Assembly: GCF_013240295.1 (NCBI RefSeq)
Contig: NZ_JABETK010000003.1
Span: 1 to 64,000 of the forward strand
Origin: Neoaquamicrobium sediminum
GTDB lineage: Bacteria; Pseudomonadota; Alphaproteobacteria; Rhizobiales; Rhizobiaceae
DNA: 64,000 nt
Direction of reading: 5' to 3'
Shown one piece after another: positions 47,441-55,457 of this stretch (position 1 is the stretch's first letter; the number at the start of each line of letters is the position of its first letter). The notes below the pieces were generated by a model. The model searched no databases. It had not been told where the DNA came from and worked only from the letters and a program-made list of their open reading frames with translations. The position numbers and the translations under genes were made by a program.

Positions 47441-47850
47441 ATACACGCACACCCGCGTACGCCCTTCCGATCATTGCATCTGCACGCCCAAGCCGACATT
47501 ACCTGATTGACGACAGGATCGACATACATCAGGGGGCGCGAATCGTAACATTCACAAGATTCTGAGAGATCTGACTCAACTGATATCTTTCGCAATTGCG
47601 AAGGGTATCCAAGGCCTGGAACCTCAAACTTCCATCAGGGGATCGCGGGCCCTCGCACTTGGGCTAGCCGCACCCCCTTACCGCGGAGGCGTAACGCCGC
47701 AACGACGCAAATTCATGAACGTCACGTCAGCGGCTATGCGACCAGCGAAGCTCGTTTCGCGAGCGATGCACAGCTTAGACGTGCCACCATGGGCAAGATG
47801 CGTAGTTATCTTGCGAGCAAAATCGGCGCCCGATCGTTCTCGCCGATCCG
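47441..47850. other. Stretch without a recognisable gene
   Basis: No motif-bearing frame was found. Part of it may be the decayed 5' end of the GspL-like gene. Confidence 0.35.
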
Positions 47851-48072
47851 TCAGTTCTGATCAGGGAAGAACTTCTTGAGATCGTCCGCGATATCGATCT
47901 GGGCAATGGTTTCCAGGTACGCCGTTGCGTCCGCGCCTCGGTCTTGCACCTGCGCAGCGATAACCTGTCTGATGAGCAGCCTGAGTTCGGCGACCTCGAA
48001 CTTGAGGTCGAGGATCAGGCGGCGAATGCTCTCATATTGTTCATTGGTCATCGCAAAAGAAGAACGCCCCAT
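47851..48072 (-). CDS. Small hypothetical protein
   Basis: The product is 73 residues from the ATG at 48072 (MGRSSFAMTNEQYESIRRLI). It is helical and acidic: LDLKFEVAELRLLIRQVIAA, then AYLETIAQIDIADDLKKFF. It lacks known domains. It lies in a loose group of three small minus-strand genes (47.8-49.0 kb). Confidence 0.4.
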   Translation of the reverse strand: MGRSSFAMTNEQYESIRRLILDLKFEVAELRLLIRQVIAAQVQDRGADATAYLETIAQIDIADDLKKFFPDQN

Positions 48073-48268
48073 GCGCACTCCTGTCAAGAGAACCGGCAAA
48101 CACCAGTCCATCACAACGTGACGAGCAGTTGCGCAAGGCAGCGTGGGAATCTTCTCTTTCGTGCTCAGACTGGCGGATGCGTTCGTTGAGATGCAGGTGT
48201 TTAGCTACGGCAGTCTGTCAAAGTGCCAGAAATCCAGAGCCGCTCCGCGCTTCTGCGCCGCAGCCGCA

Positions 48269-48514
48269 TTAGCCCTTATGGCTATCTGGAAGGAGAGCCA
48301 GTTGGCGATGCACCTCACTCAGATGCTCGCTATATCGAGCGATCCAGCGCTCCTGCTCCATAATTTCCTGTCGCAGGCCGGCTCCTTGCTGAAGTTCGAT
48401 CACCTTGCTTTGCTGCGTCGCAAGCCACCCTTGCGCCTGCCGGATGATCTCCTCGGCCTCGGCTATGCGATCGGTGAGCCACTCCGCATGTGACTCAAGC
48501 TCGAGTCTGCGCAA
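48269..48514 (-). CDS. Small coiled-coil hypothetical protein
   Basis: The product is 81 residues. A heptad-like, Glu/Gln-rich helix (RLELESHAEWLTDRIAEAEE, QEIMEQERWIARYSEHLSEV) spans nearly the whole protein. There is no membrane segment. It follows the HTH gene by 33 bases on the same strand, so they may be co-transcribed. Confidence 0.4.
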   Translation of the reverse strand: MRRLELESHAEWLTDRIAEAEEIIRQAQGWLATQQSKVIELQQGAGLRQEIMEQERWIARYSEHLSEVHRQLALLPDSHKG

Positions 48515-48547
48515 CCTTCCTCTCCCTTCACCTTTCGAAAATACGGC

Positions 48548-49036
48548 TCAGTCCGAGCCATCGTGAGCGACGACCAAGGCCCGCACTTTCTCTGCCATGT
48601 TCACGTCGATTGTCTTCTTGCCGGTTTCGAACCGGCGAATGGCCCGGCTGAGGTCTCTCGACAAACCCTTCAAGCCGAGGCGTCTGCCCATCTCCGCCGC
48701 GCTCAAACCCATCTTCTGCCTACAAGTCACAAACTGCGCTGCCGACATGGCCGGGGTCTGGTCGAGCACTCGATCATCTGCGGTGATCATGGGCGGCAGT
48801 TTCGGAGCTGATTCTGACAGGAAGTAGCGATGAGGATCAACCGCAGCCTGTCTGTCACGCCTGGTCAGGTAGCCTGCTGCATGCCAGAGCGAGAGGCGGC
48901 GCCGGGCATAGGATTCGCTCGCCAGTTTTTGGCTTTCGGCCTCGGTCGATGTTATCCCTTTGTTGCCGGCGTGGCGCAGGGCGGCCCATAGCCTATTTGC
49001 AGCGGGCGAAGGCTGTTGGCGCATCGGCTGGTCCAT
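48548..49036 (-). CDS. Hypothetical protein with C-terminal Xre-type helix-turn-helix
   Basis: The product is 162 residues. The N-terminal half resembles a winged-helix-like segment (NKGITSTEAESQKLASESYA, RRRLSLWHAAGYLTRRDRQA). The C-terminal half carries FVTCRQKMGLSAAEMGRRLG and LSRAIRRFETGKKTIDVNM, the pattern of a lambda-repressor-like DNA-binding domain. It probably regulates a nearby mobile or plasmid-derived function. The target is unknown. Confidence 0.5.
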   Translation of the reverse strand: MDQPMRQQPSPAANRLWAALRHAGNKGITSTEAESQKLASESYARRRLSLWHAAGYLTRRDRQAAVDPHRYFLSESAPKLPPMITADDRVLDQTPAMSAAQFVTCRQKMGLSAAEMGRRLGLKGLSRDLSRAIRRFETGKKTIDVNMAEKVRALVVAHDGSD

Positions 49037-49569
49037 TGATTTCGTTCAACGATCCCGCTTAGACATCGCAGTTCATGGATCGCAGTCAATCAAAAAAAGC
49101 GCCAACGGGAGCAAGCGCTTGATCGAGCGATGGCAGTCGCCGAGCCCATTCTGGACTGGAAAAGGCGGCTCCTAGCGCAACAATGTATTTAGGTACTCGC
49201 GTGCGCGGGATGCTAAGGCGTTGAGAAAAATGCCTCAGATCGCGCTCGCACGACGGTGATTCCGTGATCCATGAACACGACTTAGTCGGTGCTCGGCATC
49301 TTTATCCCGGTGCCGTCAACGCAAACGCGATCGCAAAGCAAATGAGCGCAATCCACATAGCGTGACCAGCATATCTTATATGCATTTGAACTACACCTCG
49401 AAAGGCAGGGTTTGTGCGTATTTACCCGGTCGACTGTGGATCACCAATCTCGATAACCGACGAACCAAGAATTTGTTCCTGCCACCCACCTGCAGATGAA
49501 GGGGACCGCGTGGCTGGAACAGCGGGAAGTGAAGGCGGCGACACGCCGGCAAGTGGGTCGGTCGGTCGC
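49037..49569. other. Stretch without a recognisable gene
   Basis: No convincing gene is present. Short frames on both strands lack motifs and ribosome binding sites. Confidence 0.35.
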
Positions 49570-49715
49570 CGACGTCGGACGCTTTTGACTATGCGCGCCG
49601 CTTCATTGAGTTTCGAACCGGCCTCGGACGATAGCGCTCACAGGGAATATATGCTGACGGATAAGGGGGAGGGGCCATTTCCTCAGAATGGCGGCATTAC
49701 GGATTCTTTTCGTGT
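49570..49715 (+). pseudogene. HxlR-type transcription regulator remnant
   Basis: A single frame reads SLSFEPASDDSAHREYMLTD then KGEGPFPQNGG. It aligns by eye with the wing of HxlR regulators (PASDGSAHSEYVLTEKG..LFPV). Only this segment is recognisable, and both flanks are lost. Confidence 0.35.
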
Positions 49716-49823
49716 TGCAACCGCTTGCTGGAGTTGTAGCGATCCTAGACGCTAGGATGATAACCGTCGTCACCCCGGTCCGCGGCCGCTAGGGGTATTA
49801 GCTGTGCCGTTCATTTGCAAGGG

Positions 49824-50096
49824 TCACTTTCTGTTCAGGGAGCGCGCCAGCCGCACACCGGGGCCGCCGCCGTTCTCCGGGATGAACTCGATTCCCGCTG
49901 TCTCCAAAGCGGCACGGATCGCCTGAACTGTTTGTGGCTTCAGCCGATCGCCTTTCTCCATACGCGTAATGGTTTGGGTTGCAACGTCTGCAGCTTCAGC
50001 CAATTCTCGTACGCCCCAACCAAGAGCCACTCGCGCCATCTTGCACTGTATGGCAGCAATTTCATCACTGTGTGATGATTGTTGTTGATCGTCCAC
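49824..50096 (-). CDS. Xre-family helix-turn-helix regulator
   Basis: The product is 90 residues. The HTH is at about residues 17-60: CKMARVALGWGVRELAEAAD then VATQTITRMEKGDRLKP. A C-terminal QAIRAALETAGIEFIPENGG follows, a tail typical of small rhizobial and phage Xre repressors. It is divergent from the next gene; the about 100 bases between probably hold shared operators. Confidence 0.8.
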   Translation of the reverse strand: MDDQQQSSHSDEIAAIQCKMARVALGWGVRELAEAADVATQTITRMEKGDRLKPQTVQAIRAALETAGIEFIPENGGGPGVRLARSLNRK

Positions 50097-50194
50097 ACTT
50101 TGACCTGTAATCTGCGAATGTACAAAACGGCCGGACGACGTGGTGGATCACATCGTCCAGCCTGACCACAACCAAGCTGTTAGGAGCTCGGATC

Positions 50195-50908
50195 ATGGCT
50201 GATTCCGACAATACACGAGTCTGTCCTTCCGTCACGCGTCGGCTGGCGCTTTGCGGAGCCGCCGCTGGATACGCGGTGTTCGGCAAAGCTGCGCAGGCGC
50301 GCGGCTTTGCATCGCTGGATGCTGTGAGTGCTATCGACGATCCTGCCGTTGCGCTCTGGCGGGACTGGGAAGCGACACATGAACGGGTTCAGCGCTTCGG
50401 TCGCCGACAGCAGGAGCTGGAAGTCGAACTTGCCGAACGCGTGGACTGTCTGGGAACACTGGTAAGGGTGCGGGGAGGGGAGCCCGTCTATGTCTGTTCA
50501 ACACATGCGCTCGATCGATTGATCGGAGAGCGAACGGACATGGCCGCTATTCGTTTGCAGGCTGAATCCGAGCTTGCTCAGAAGCAGGCCCGGTATGAAG
50601 CAGTTGCTGAAGAGATAGGCTACTTCTCCAGTATGAAGGCAGAACAGCAGGCGTTCCAACGGGCCGAGGGACTTCTTGAGGCAATGGCTGCAACACGTGC
50701 AGTCTCGCTTGCCGGTGTGGCGGGCAAGCTTGATGCGGTCGTCCGCTGGGGCGAGGTATGGGCTGAGAATGGGTCGACGTTTCCCTGGCAGCAAATCCGC
50801 TCGGCACACGGCGATCTAGTCGCAATTGGTCTACAGACGGCGCCGGACGCGTTCTTTCCGGGAGCTTGGCTATCAAGGCGTCAATCGGCTCGGCCCAACC
50901 AGCCGTGA
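50195..50908 (+). CDS. Hypothetical protein with Tat-like N-terminus
   Basis: The product is 237 residues. The N-terminus has twin arginines before a hydrophobic stretch (TRRLALCGAAAGYAVFGKAA), which could be a weak Tat or Sec signal. Residues about 50-170 are a long helix with coiled-coil character (WEATHERVQRFGRRQQELEV, ELAQKQARYEAVAEEIGYFS). A FPWQQIR motif lies near the end. The last residues (SRRQSARPNQP) look out of frame, so the C-terminus may be shifted. No function is known to me. Confidence 0.45.
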   Translation: MADSDNTRVCPSVTRRLALCGAAAGYAVFGKAAQARGFASLDAVSAIDDPAVALWRDWEATHERVQRFGRRQQELEVELAERVDCLGTLVRVRGGEPVYVCSTHALDRLIGERTDMAAIRLQAESELAQKQARYEAVAEEIGYFSSMKAEQQAFQRAEGLLEAMAATRAVSLAGVAGKLDAVVRWGEVWAENGSTFPWQQIRSAHGDLVAIGLQTAPDAFFPGAWLSRRQSARPNQP

Positions 50909-51404
50909 AAGGTTCTTCGGCTGTTGGGGTTGTGTGCGTGTGGTTGCGCATTGAAGCACCCCTCATGAATGCGCGAGCAAGCGCGACGGTGACGCGGATT
51001 TCACTTCCGGCAACCGAATACCGGCGACGCCCTCCATCCTGTCCGCCCCCGCACTGCATCGGCGGACAGGCATCAGGAGAGACAGGGTTGGCCTGAAGCT
51101 TCTCGGCAAGGAAGCGAAGGTCAAAAGGTCGTCCAGGGCATGTTGGTCTGGCAGCAGCCCTGGCCGGCTTTCACGGACCGTCAGCCGGTGGCTGGGCAGG
51201 ATCCTGAGTATGCTAATCTTTCGGATCACCGGAACCCACAAGGCCGACGCTTGTGTGGAAGCAGCCTGGTCGGCTTCATCGTTTCAAGCCTACACGTCGA
51301 TACCAGTCCACACCCTCACGCTAAGCGGCGCGCACCTGCGAACGCCCGCGCTCCTTTGTTTGGATGAGGCAATCCGGCTATCTTACTGAAAATAGGAGAA
51401 CGTC
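50909..51404. other. Stretch without a recognisable gene
   Basis: No motif-bearing frame was found. It contains the promoter region of the toxin-antitoxin pair that follows. Confidence 0.35.
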
Positions 51405-51704
51405 ATGGGCACCTCGCAGAAGCGCGCTGTTCAGAACTATCGAACTCGCCTCAGACAGCGCGGGCTGTCGCGCTTCGAGGTTCTCGGTCGGGAAGCCGAT
51501 CGCGACCTTATCCGGTCCTTGGCCCGTCGTCTGGCTGAAGACAGCCCGGACGCATCCCGCCTTCGCGCCACCGTCAGTCAGGCCATCGCCGGCGAGCCCG
51601 CGAAGAAGGGCGGCATATTGGCTGCGCTTCGTCGTTCTCCGCTGGTAGGGGCCGATCTTGACTTGAGCCGCGCTCATGAGGAAGGCCGCAACGTCGACCT
51701 TTGA
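51405..51704 (+). CDS. VapB-type antitoxin
   Basis: The product is 99 residues, basic and helical (QKRAVQNYRTRLRQRGLSRF, DLIRSLARRLAEDSPDASRL). It ends one base before, and overlaps, the start codon of the interrupted PIN-domain toxin gene (ATG at 51704). This arrangement defines a vapBC-type module. The antitoxin would bind and silence the toxin nuclease and repress the operon. With the toxin gene split by IS66, the pair is no longer balanced and the antitoxin is dispensable. Confidence 0.7.
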   Translation: MGTSQKRAVQNYRTRLRQRGLSRFEVLGREADRDLIRSLARRLAEDSPDASRLRATVSQAIAGEPAKKGGILAALRRSPLVGADLDLSRAHEEGRNVDL

Positions 51705-51742
51705 TGCGCTATCTGCTCGACACCAACATCCTCAGCAATGTC

Positions 51743-51750
51743 GTCAAGCC
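51743..51750. repeat. IS66 target-site duplication, left copy
   Basis: GTCAAGCC is identical to the eight bases after the right end of the element, and eight bases is the usual IS66 duplication length. Confidence 0.92.
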
Positions 51751-51766
51751 GTAAGCGGTGTACCGG

Positions 51767-53305
51767 TCACACCGTTGCAGCGAAGTTCCATGGAAGCAGT
51801 TCACTGACCTGGCTCTGCTGATGGCCGTTGGCGACGGCACCGAGGGTTGAGCTAAGCCAAGCGTGAGGATCTACGGCGTTCAGCTTGCAGGTTTCGATGA
51901 ACGAGGCGATGACGGCCCAGTTTTCGGCACCGGCATCATGACCGGCAAAGAGCGCGTTCTTCCGGTTCAGGGCAATCGGGCGGATGGTCCGCTCGACGGC
52001 ATTGTTGTCGAGCTCGATGCGCCCATCGGTCAGGAACAACTCGAGCCCAGCCCAGTATTTGGCGATGTAGCTCAATGCCTCCCCGAGCGGCGCTTTCGCC
52101 GAGACGCGGCTGCGATGGTGATCAAGCCAGTCTTTTATTCGCGCCACGGCCGGTGCTGACCGCTTCTGGCGCACGGCGAGCCGGTCATCGGGATCCAGAC
52201 CTCGGATGCCGGCTTCGATGGCATAGAGCTCGCGGATCAGGCGCACACCCTCTTCGGCGATCGGGGCGGGACCCGTGCGGGTGATCTCTACCAGTTTGCG
52301 GCGCGCATGGGCCCAGCAATAGGCGAGCGTGATGTCCGATCCGCCGCGACCTGGTGCGACCAACCGGTTGTAGCCGGCATAACCATCGACCTGAAGAATG
52401 CCGCCAAAGCCCTGCAAGATCCGTTCTGCATGAAGGCCACTTCTGCCCGGGGCATAGGTGAAGGCAACACCGGGTGGTGCGGTGCCATTCCAGGGGCGAT
52501 CATCACGGGCCAGAGCCCAGAAGTATCCGGTCTTGGTCTTTCGGGCCCCAGGATCGAGCACCGGTGCGCGGGTTTCGTCCATGAACAGCTTCGATGACCT
52601 TTTCAGGTCTGCCACCAAGGCATCGTAGACCGGGCGCAGCTCGAAGGCGGCCCGACCGACCCAATCGGCCAGCGTTGAGCGGTCCAGATCAACACCCTGG
52701 CGGCTGTAAATCTGCGCCTGACGATAGAGCGGAAGGTGATCGGCATACTTGCTGACTAGAACATGGGCGACCATGGCCTCGGTCGGCAACCCGCCGGGGA
52801 TCAGCCGAGCGGGCGACGGTGCCTGCACCACGCCGTCGGTGCAGGACCGGCAAGCATATTTGGGGCGGCGGGTGACGATCACCCGGAACTGGGCTGGGAT
52901 CACGTCCAGCCGCTCGGACACGTCTTCGCCAATGCGGTGCAGACCACCGCCGCAGCCACAGACTAGGCTTTCGGGCTCGATGATCTGCTCGATCCGCGGC
53001 AGGTGCCTGGGGAGCGAACCACGATTGGCGCTGCGTGGTTTTGCCGATCGCCGTGCCGCACGATCCTCTGCATCTTCCTCGGCATGGACCGCCGCGATGG
53101 CCGTTTCCAGATCCTCCAGCGCCAGATCGAACTGGTCCGGATCGCTCTTTTCCGACCTGCGCCCGAAGGCCGCCTGCCTGAACGCGGCGACCAGCTTTTC
53201 CAGCTGTGCGATCCGATCGTCCTTGCGTTGATTGCGCGCTTCCGCGGCAACGAGCATCGCCTTGAGGGCGGCAATATCGTCGGGAAGTTCGGTGCTATCG
53301 AGCAT
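51767..53305 (-). CDS. tnpC: IS66 transposase TnpC
   Basis: The product is 512 residues. The N-terminal coiled coil (ALKAMLVAAEARNQRKDDRI), a zinc-binding segment (ESLVCGCGGGLHRIGEDVSE and KYACRSC) and the DDE core are present. Recognisable core pieces are KLFMDETRAPVLDPG, LQVDGYAGYNRLV, AYCWAHARRKLVE and DGRIELDNNAVERTIRPIAL, which holds the last acidic residue. The C-terminus is ELLPWNF. It is intact. Confidence 0.95.
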   Translation of the reverse strand: MLDSTELPDDIAALKAMLVAAEARNQRKDDRIAQLEKLVAAFRQAAFGRRSEKSDPDQFDLALEDLETAIAAVHAEEDAEDRAARRSAKPRSANRGSLPRHLPRIEQIIEPESLVCGCGGGLHRIGEDVSERLDVIPAQFRVIVTRRPKYACRSCTDGVVQAPSPARLIPGGLPTEAMVAHVLVSKYADHLPLYRQAQIYSRQGVDLDRSTLADWVGRAAFELRPVYDALVADLKRSSKLFMDETRAPVLDPGARKTKTGYFWALARDDRPWNGTAPPGVAFTYAPGRSGLHAERILQGFGGILQVDGYAGYNRLVAPGRGGSDITLAYCWAHARRKLVEITRTGPAPIAEEGVRLIRELYAIEAGIRGLDPDDRLAVRQKRSAPAVARIKDWLDHHRSRVSAKAPLGEALSYIAKYWAGLELFLTDGRIELDNNAVERTIRPIALNRKNALFAGHDAGAENWAVIASFIETCKLNAVDPHAWLSSTLGAVANGHQQSQVSELLPWNFAATV

Positions 53306-53373
53306 GACCGGAATCTACCAGATCAAGCACCGCATTCCCGCAAAAAGACATGCCCTGAGTCATCCTGCCGCAG

Positions 53374-53727
53374 TCATTCCACGGCTTCTGGAGCCCGTGC
53401 TTCCACTGCCCGAACCCGGCGCCAATCGAGTCCAGAGAACAGGGCCTCGAACTGCGCGTGGCTCAGCGTTATCAGCCCGTCCCTCACCATAGGCCAGGTG
53501 AAGTTGTGCTCTTCCAGCCGCTTGTAGGCCATGACCAATCCGGTGCCATCCCAGTAGAGCAGCTTCAGCCGGTCGGTCTTCTTGGCGCGGAACACAAAGA
53601 CAGTGCCCGTGAACGGGTCCTTGTGTAGCTCGTTCTTCACCATCGCTGCCAGGCTGTCGTGGCCTTTGCGGAAGTCGATCGGTTTGGTCGCCACCATGAT
53701 CCGCACCCGGTTGGAGGGGAAGATCAT
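53374..53727 (-). CDS. tnpB: IS66 accessory protein TnpB
   Basis: The product is 117 residues with the hallmark N-terminal RIMVATKPIDFRKGHDSLAA, the GTVFVFRAKKTDRLKLLYWD core and an RLEEHNFTWPM segment. It overlaps tnpA by four bases. The role in transposition is conserved but not well defined. Confidence 0.95.
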   Translation of the reverse strand: MIFPSNRVRIMVATKPIDFRKGHDSLAAMVKNELHKDPFTGTVFVFRAKKTDRLKLLYWDGTGLVMAYKRLEEHNFTWPMVRDGLITLSHAQFEALFSGLDWRRVRAVEARAPEAVE

Positions 53728-54116
53728 GAGCCCGCCATCAGCGCGTGGACCACCGAGGCAAACCGGGCCGACGAAGCGCGTGGCTCCAGCCGGACGGTCA
53801 CCGAACCCACCACGACCTCCGGCCCAGCCGATGCAGTCGGTACCGCGGCTGTCACGTCCTCAACAACCGGAGCGACCATCAGAGCCGCAAACTCAACCGG
53901 ATCCTCTGGTGCCGGCAGCACCAGCTTCCAGTTCCGCGCAAGAGTTCGCCAAGAGGAGACATGGTTGGCCTTCAGCCCATGCCGCTCCGCAACTTCACTA
54001 ACGCTCGCCCCCGGCCGCAGTGTCTCGGCGACAATCCGCGCCTTCACATCATCGGGCCACTGCCGATTGCGACGCCGCCTCACGCCATTTGTGAGAAGCT
54101 CCATTGGAGCGTCCAT
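53724..54116 (-). CDS. tnpA: IS66 accessory protein TnpA (helix-turn-helix)
   Basis: The product is 130 residues. The HTH is RRRNRQWPDDVKARIVAETL then VSEVAERHGLKANHVSSWRT. It is first in the tnpABC operon, with the start about 84 bases from the right end of the element. Confidence 0.93.
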   Translation of the reverse strand: MDAPMELLTNGVRRRRNRQWPDDVKARIVAETLRPGASVSEVAERHGLKANHVSSWRTLARNWKLVLPAPEDPVEFAALMVAPVVEDVTAAVPTASAGPEVVVGSVTVRLEPRASSARFASVVHALMAGS

Positions 54117-54200
54117 GGAGAAACTCCCGCACTGACCTCAATCAGTGCGCAATCTCATGGCTCACAACCTAGCGGAAGGTGGGGATACAACACCGCTTAC

Positions 54201-54208
54201 GTCAAGCC
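54201..54208. repeat. IS66 target-site duplication, right copy
   Basis: GTCAAGCC directly follows the right inverted repeat and matches the left copy at 51743. Confidence 0.92.
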
Positions 54209-54770
54209 CGCACCTTCGGAATCGGTCTTGGCGTGGATGTCCGAAAGGGCCGATACGGAGCTGTTCATCGCGTCCCTGACCCTCGCCGCGATCCAGCGCG
54301 GCATCCCTGAAAAGCCCGTTAGCAAGAAGCGCCGCGATCTGGAGGCGTCGTTCTTGGGGCCGGAAGGTCCGCAAGTTCTCTTCAAGGATCGCATCTTCCT
54401 GTTTAACGAAGATGCCGGCCTCATCTGGGCGCGGCTGATGGCCGACGGCAAGGCGAGCGGTCGCCCGCGTAGCGCGCTGGATACGATCATCGCGGCAATT
54501 GGTGAGGCGAACGGATGCGTGGTGGTCACGGACAATGAGAAGGATTTCTCGGGTGTCGAGATCATCAACCCCATGAGAGCTACAACGTAGGCGCTTTCTG
54601 AGTTTACATCTCAGAATCCGTTCCGCTCCAAGGGGCGTTGCGGGGGCTCCCCGCAGAAGGGGTCGGCCGAGACCTTGGCTCGGCCGTAAGGGAGAGCTTT
54701 CCCCCATTCTCCTCGTGCCGGGATGCCGTCCGTATGAGATTGTGGCCTGTGCCTATGAGGTGGTCCAATT

Positions 54771-54908
54771 TCAGTCTTTCTGCATGATCGGCTTTGCGGC
54801 CATTGCCCGGGCAGAGGTCAATGTTGATCCCCGGGGAGGTGCAGGCCAGACCATCGCCTCTGGTGCCGGTGGTTTATAGCCAAGCGTTGAGTGCGGGCGC
54901 TCGGTGTT
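54771..54908 (-). pseudogene. IS3-family OrfB, 3' fragment
   Basis: The frame reads YNTERPHSTLGYKPPAPEAM then VWPAPPRGSTLTSARA and stops at 54771-54773. This is the usual C-terminus of IS3 transposases. The preceding part of the same gene lies about 2.6 kb to the right at 57543-57670, so the two halves were separated by an insertion. Confidence 0.8.
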
Positions 54909-54945
54909 GTACAACTCGACGACGGAACGCCCACGGGATCGGATT

Positions 54946-55444
54946 TGAACGCGAGCTTCTCTACCCGTGGCATCCCTGGGCCGGACGGCAAGTCTTTATC
55001 CACGAGTTAATCGACAAGAAGGACGCGGTGGTTTTCCGCTGCACTCTTTCTGGCCAAGCACTACATCGGTGGCTGGAGATTCCGGCGTGGATGTTCGACC
55101 GAGCGGTCAGCGCGAACTGGCGTATCACGGTTCATCCACGCGTCGACCTCGCCGCGCTCGGTGCCTTGGCGTCCCTGCTGCGGAACACGGCTTCCCCATC
55201 GCAATCTGATGAGATGGGCGCAGCATTGGGCTCTCACGACGCGAATCGGGGAGATGTCCATGCCGCGCAAGCCCACGACATACCAGCTCGATCTGTTCTC
55301 CAAGCCGAACGACACCAAGACGATGCAGACGCCGCAATGGCAGGCGCTGCCCGTCGAGGCGCGTCAATCTGTGACGCAGCTAATGGTCAGCCTGATCCTC
55401 GACCACGTCGAAGGCGACCGTGCCGAGCAACGGGAGGGCGCTGA
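54946..55444 (+). CDS. Element-encoded protein of unknown function (partner of serine recombinase)
   Basis: The frame begins near FERELLYPWHPWAGRQVFIH and continues VVFRCTLSGQALHRWLEIPA and WMFDRAVSANWRITVHPRVD, then a long Ala/Arg-rich tail. I associate this type of protein with large serine recombinases in rhizobia, but its job is unknown. No ATG is in place. The left junction of the element is only about 40 bases upstream, so the 5' end may be missing or an alternative start is used. The 3' half overlaps the next gene in another frame. Confidence 0.5.
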
Positions 55445-55457
55445 TCATGATGCATGA
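55263..55457 (+). CDS. Small element-encoded protein
   Basis: The product is about 64 residues: MPRKPTTYQLDLFSKPNDTK, then QWQALPVEARQSVTQLMVSL and an acidic tail. It overlaps the end of the upstream gene and its stop overlaps the recombinase start (ATGATG at 55447). The three genes therefore form a tightly coupled operon. The function is unknown. Confidence 0.6.
   Translation, partial: PRKPTTYQLDLFSKPNDTKTMQTPQWQALPVEARQSVTQLMVSLILDHVEGDRAEQREGADHDA

Larger units (their letters stand above)
51751..54200 (-). mobile_element. Complete IS66-family insertion sequence
   Basis: The element is 2450 bases with perfect terminal inverted repeats (GTAAGCGGTGT at both ends). It carries tnpA, tnpB and tnpC on the minus strand, all open, and is flanked by a perfect 8-base duplication. 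It appears recent and potentially active. Confidence 0.93.
51704..54590 (+). pseudogene. VapC-type PIN-domain toxin, interrupted by IS66
   Basis: The 5' part (51704-51750) encodes MRYLLDTNILSNVVKP with the first catalytic Asp of PIN nucleases. After 2450 bases of IS66 plus the repeated target site, the frame resumes at 54209: APSESVLAWMSERADTELFI, then LTLAAIQRGI. It ends with GRPRSALDTIIAAIGEANGC and VVVTDNEKDFSGVEIINP, carrying further catalytic acids. Removing the insertion and one target copy gives an intact toxin of about 145 residues. Insertion inside a toxin gene is tolerated because it inactivates the toxin. Confidence 0.9.

Noticed and set aside
49414..49755. Full-length plus-strand gene of 113 codons
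   Set aside because: Only the last third resembles a known family (HxlR wing); the first part has no motif, so only a remnant is reported.
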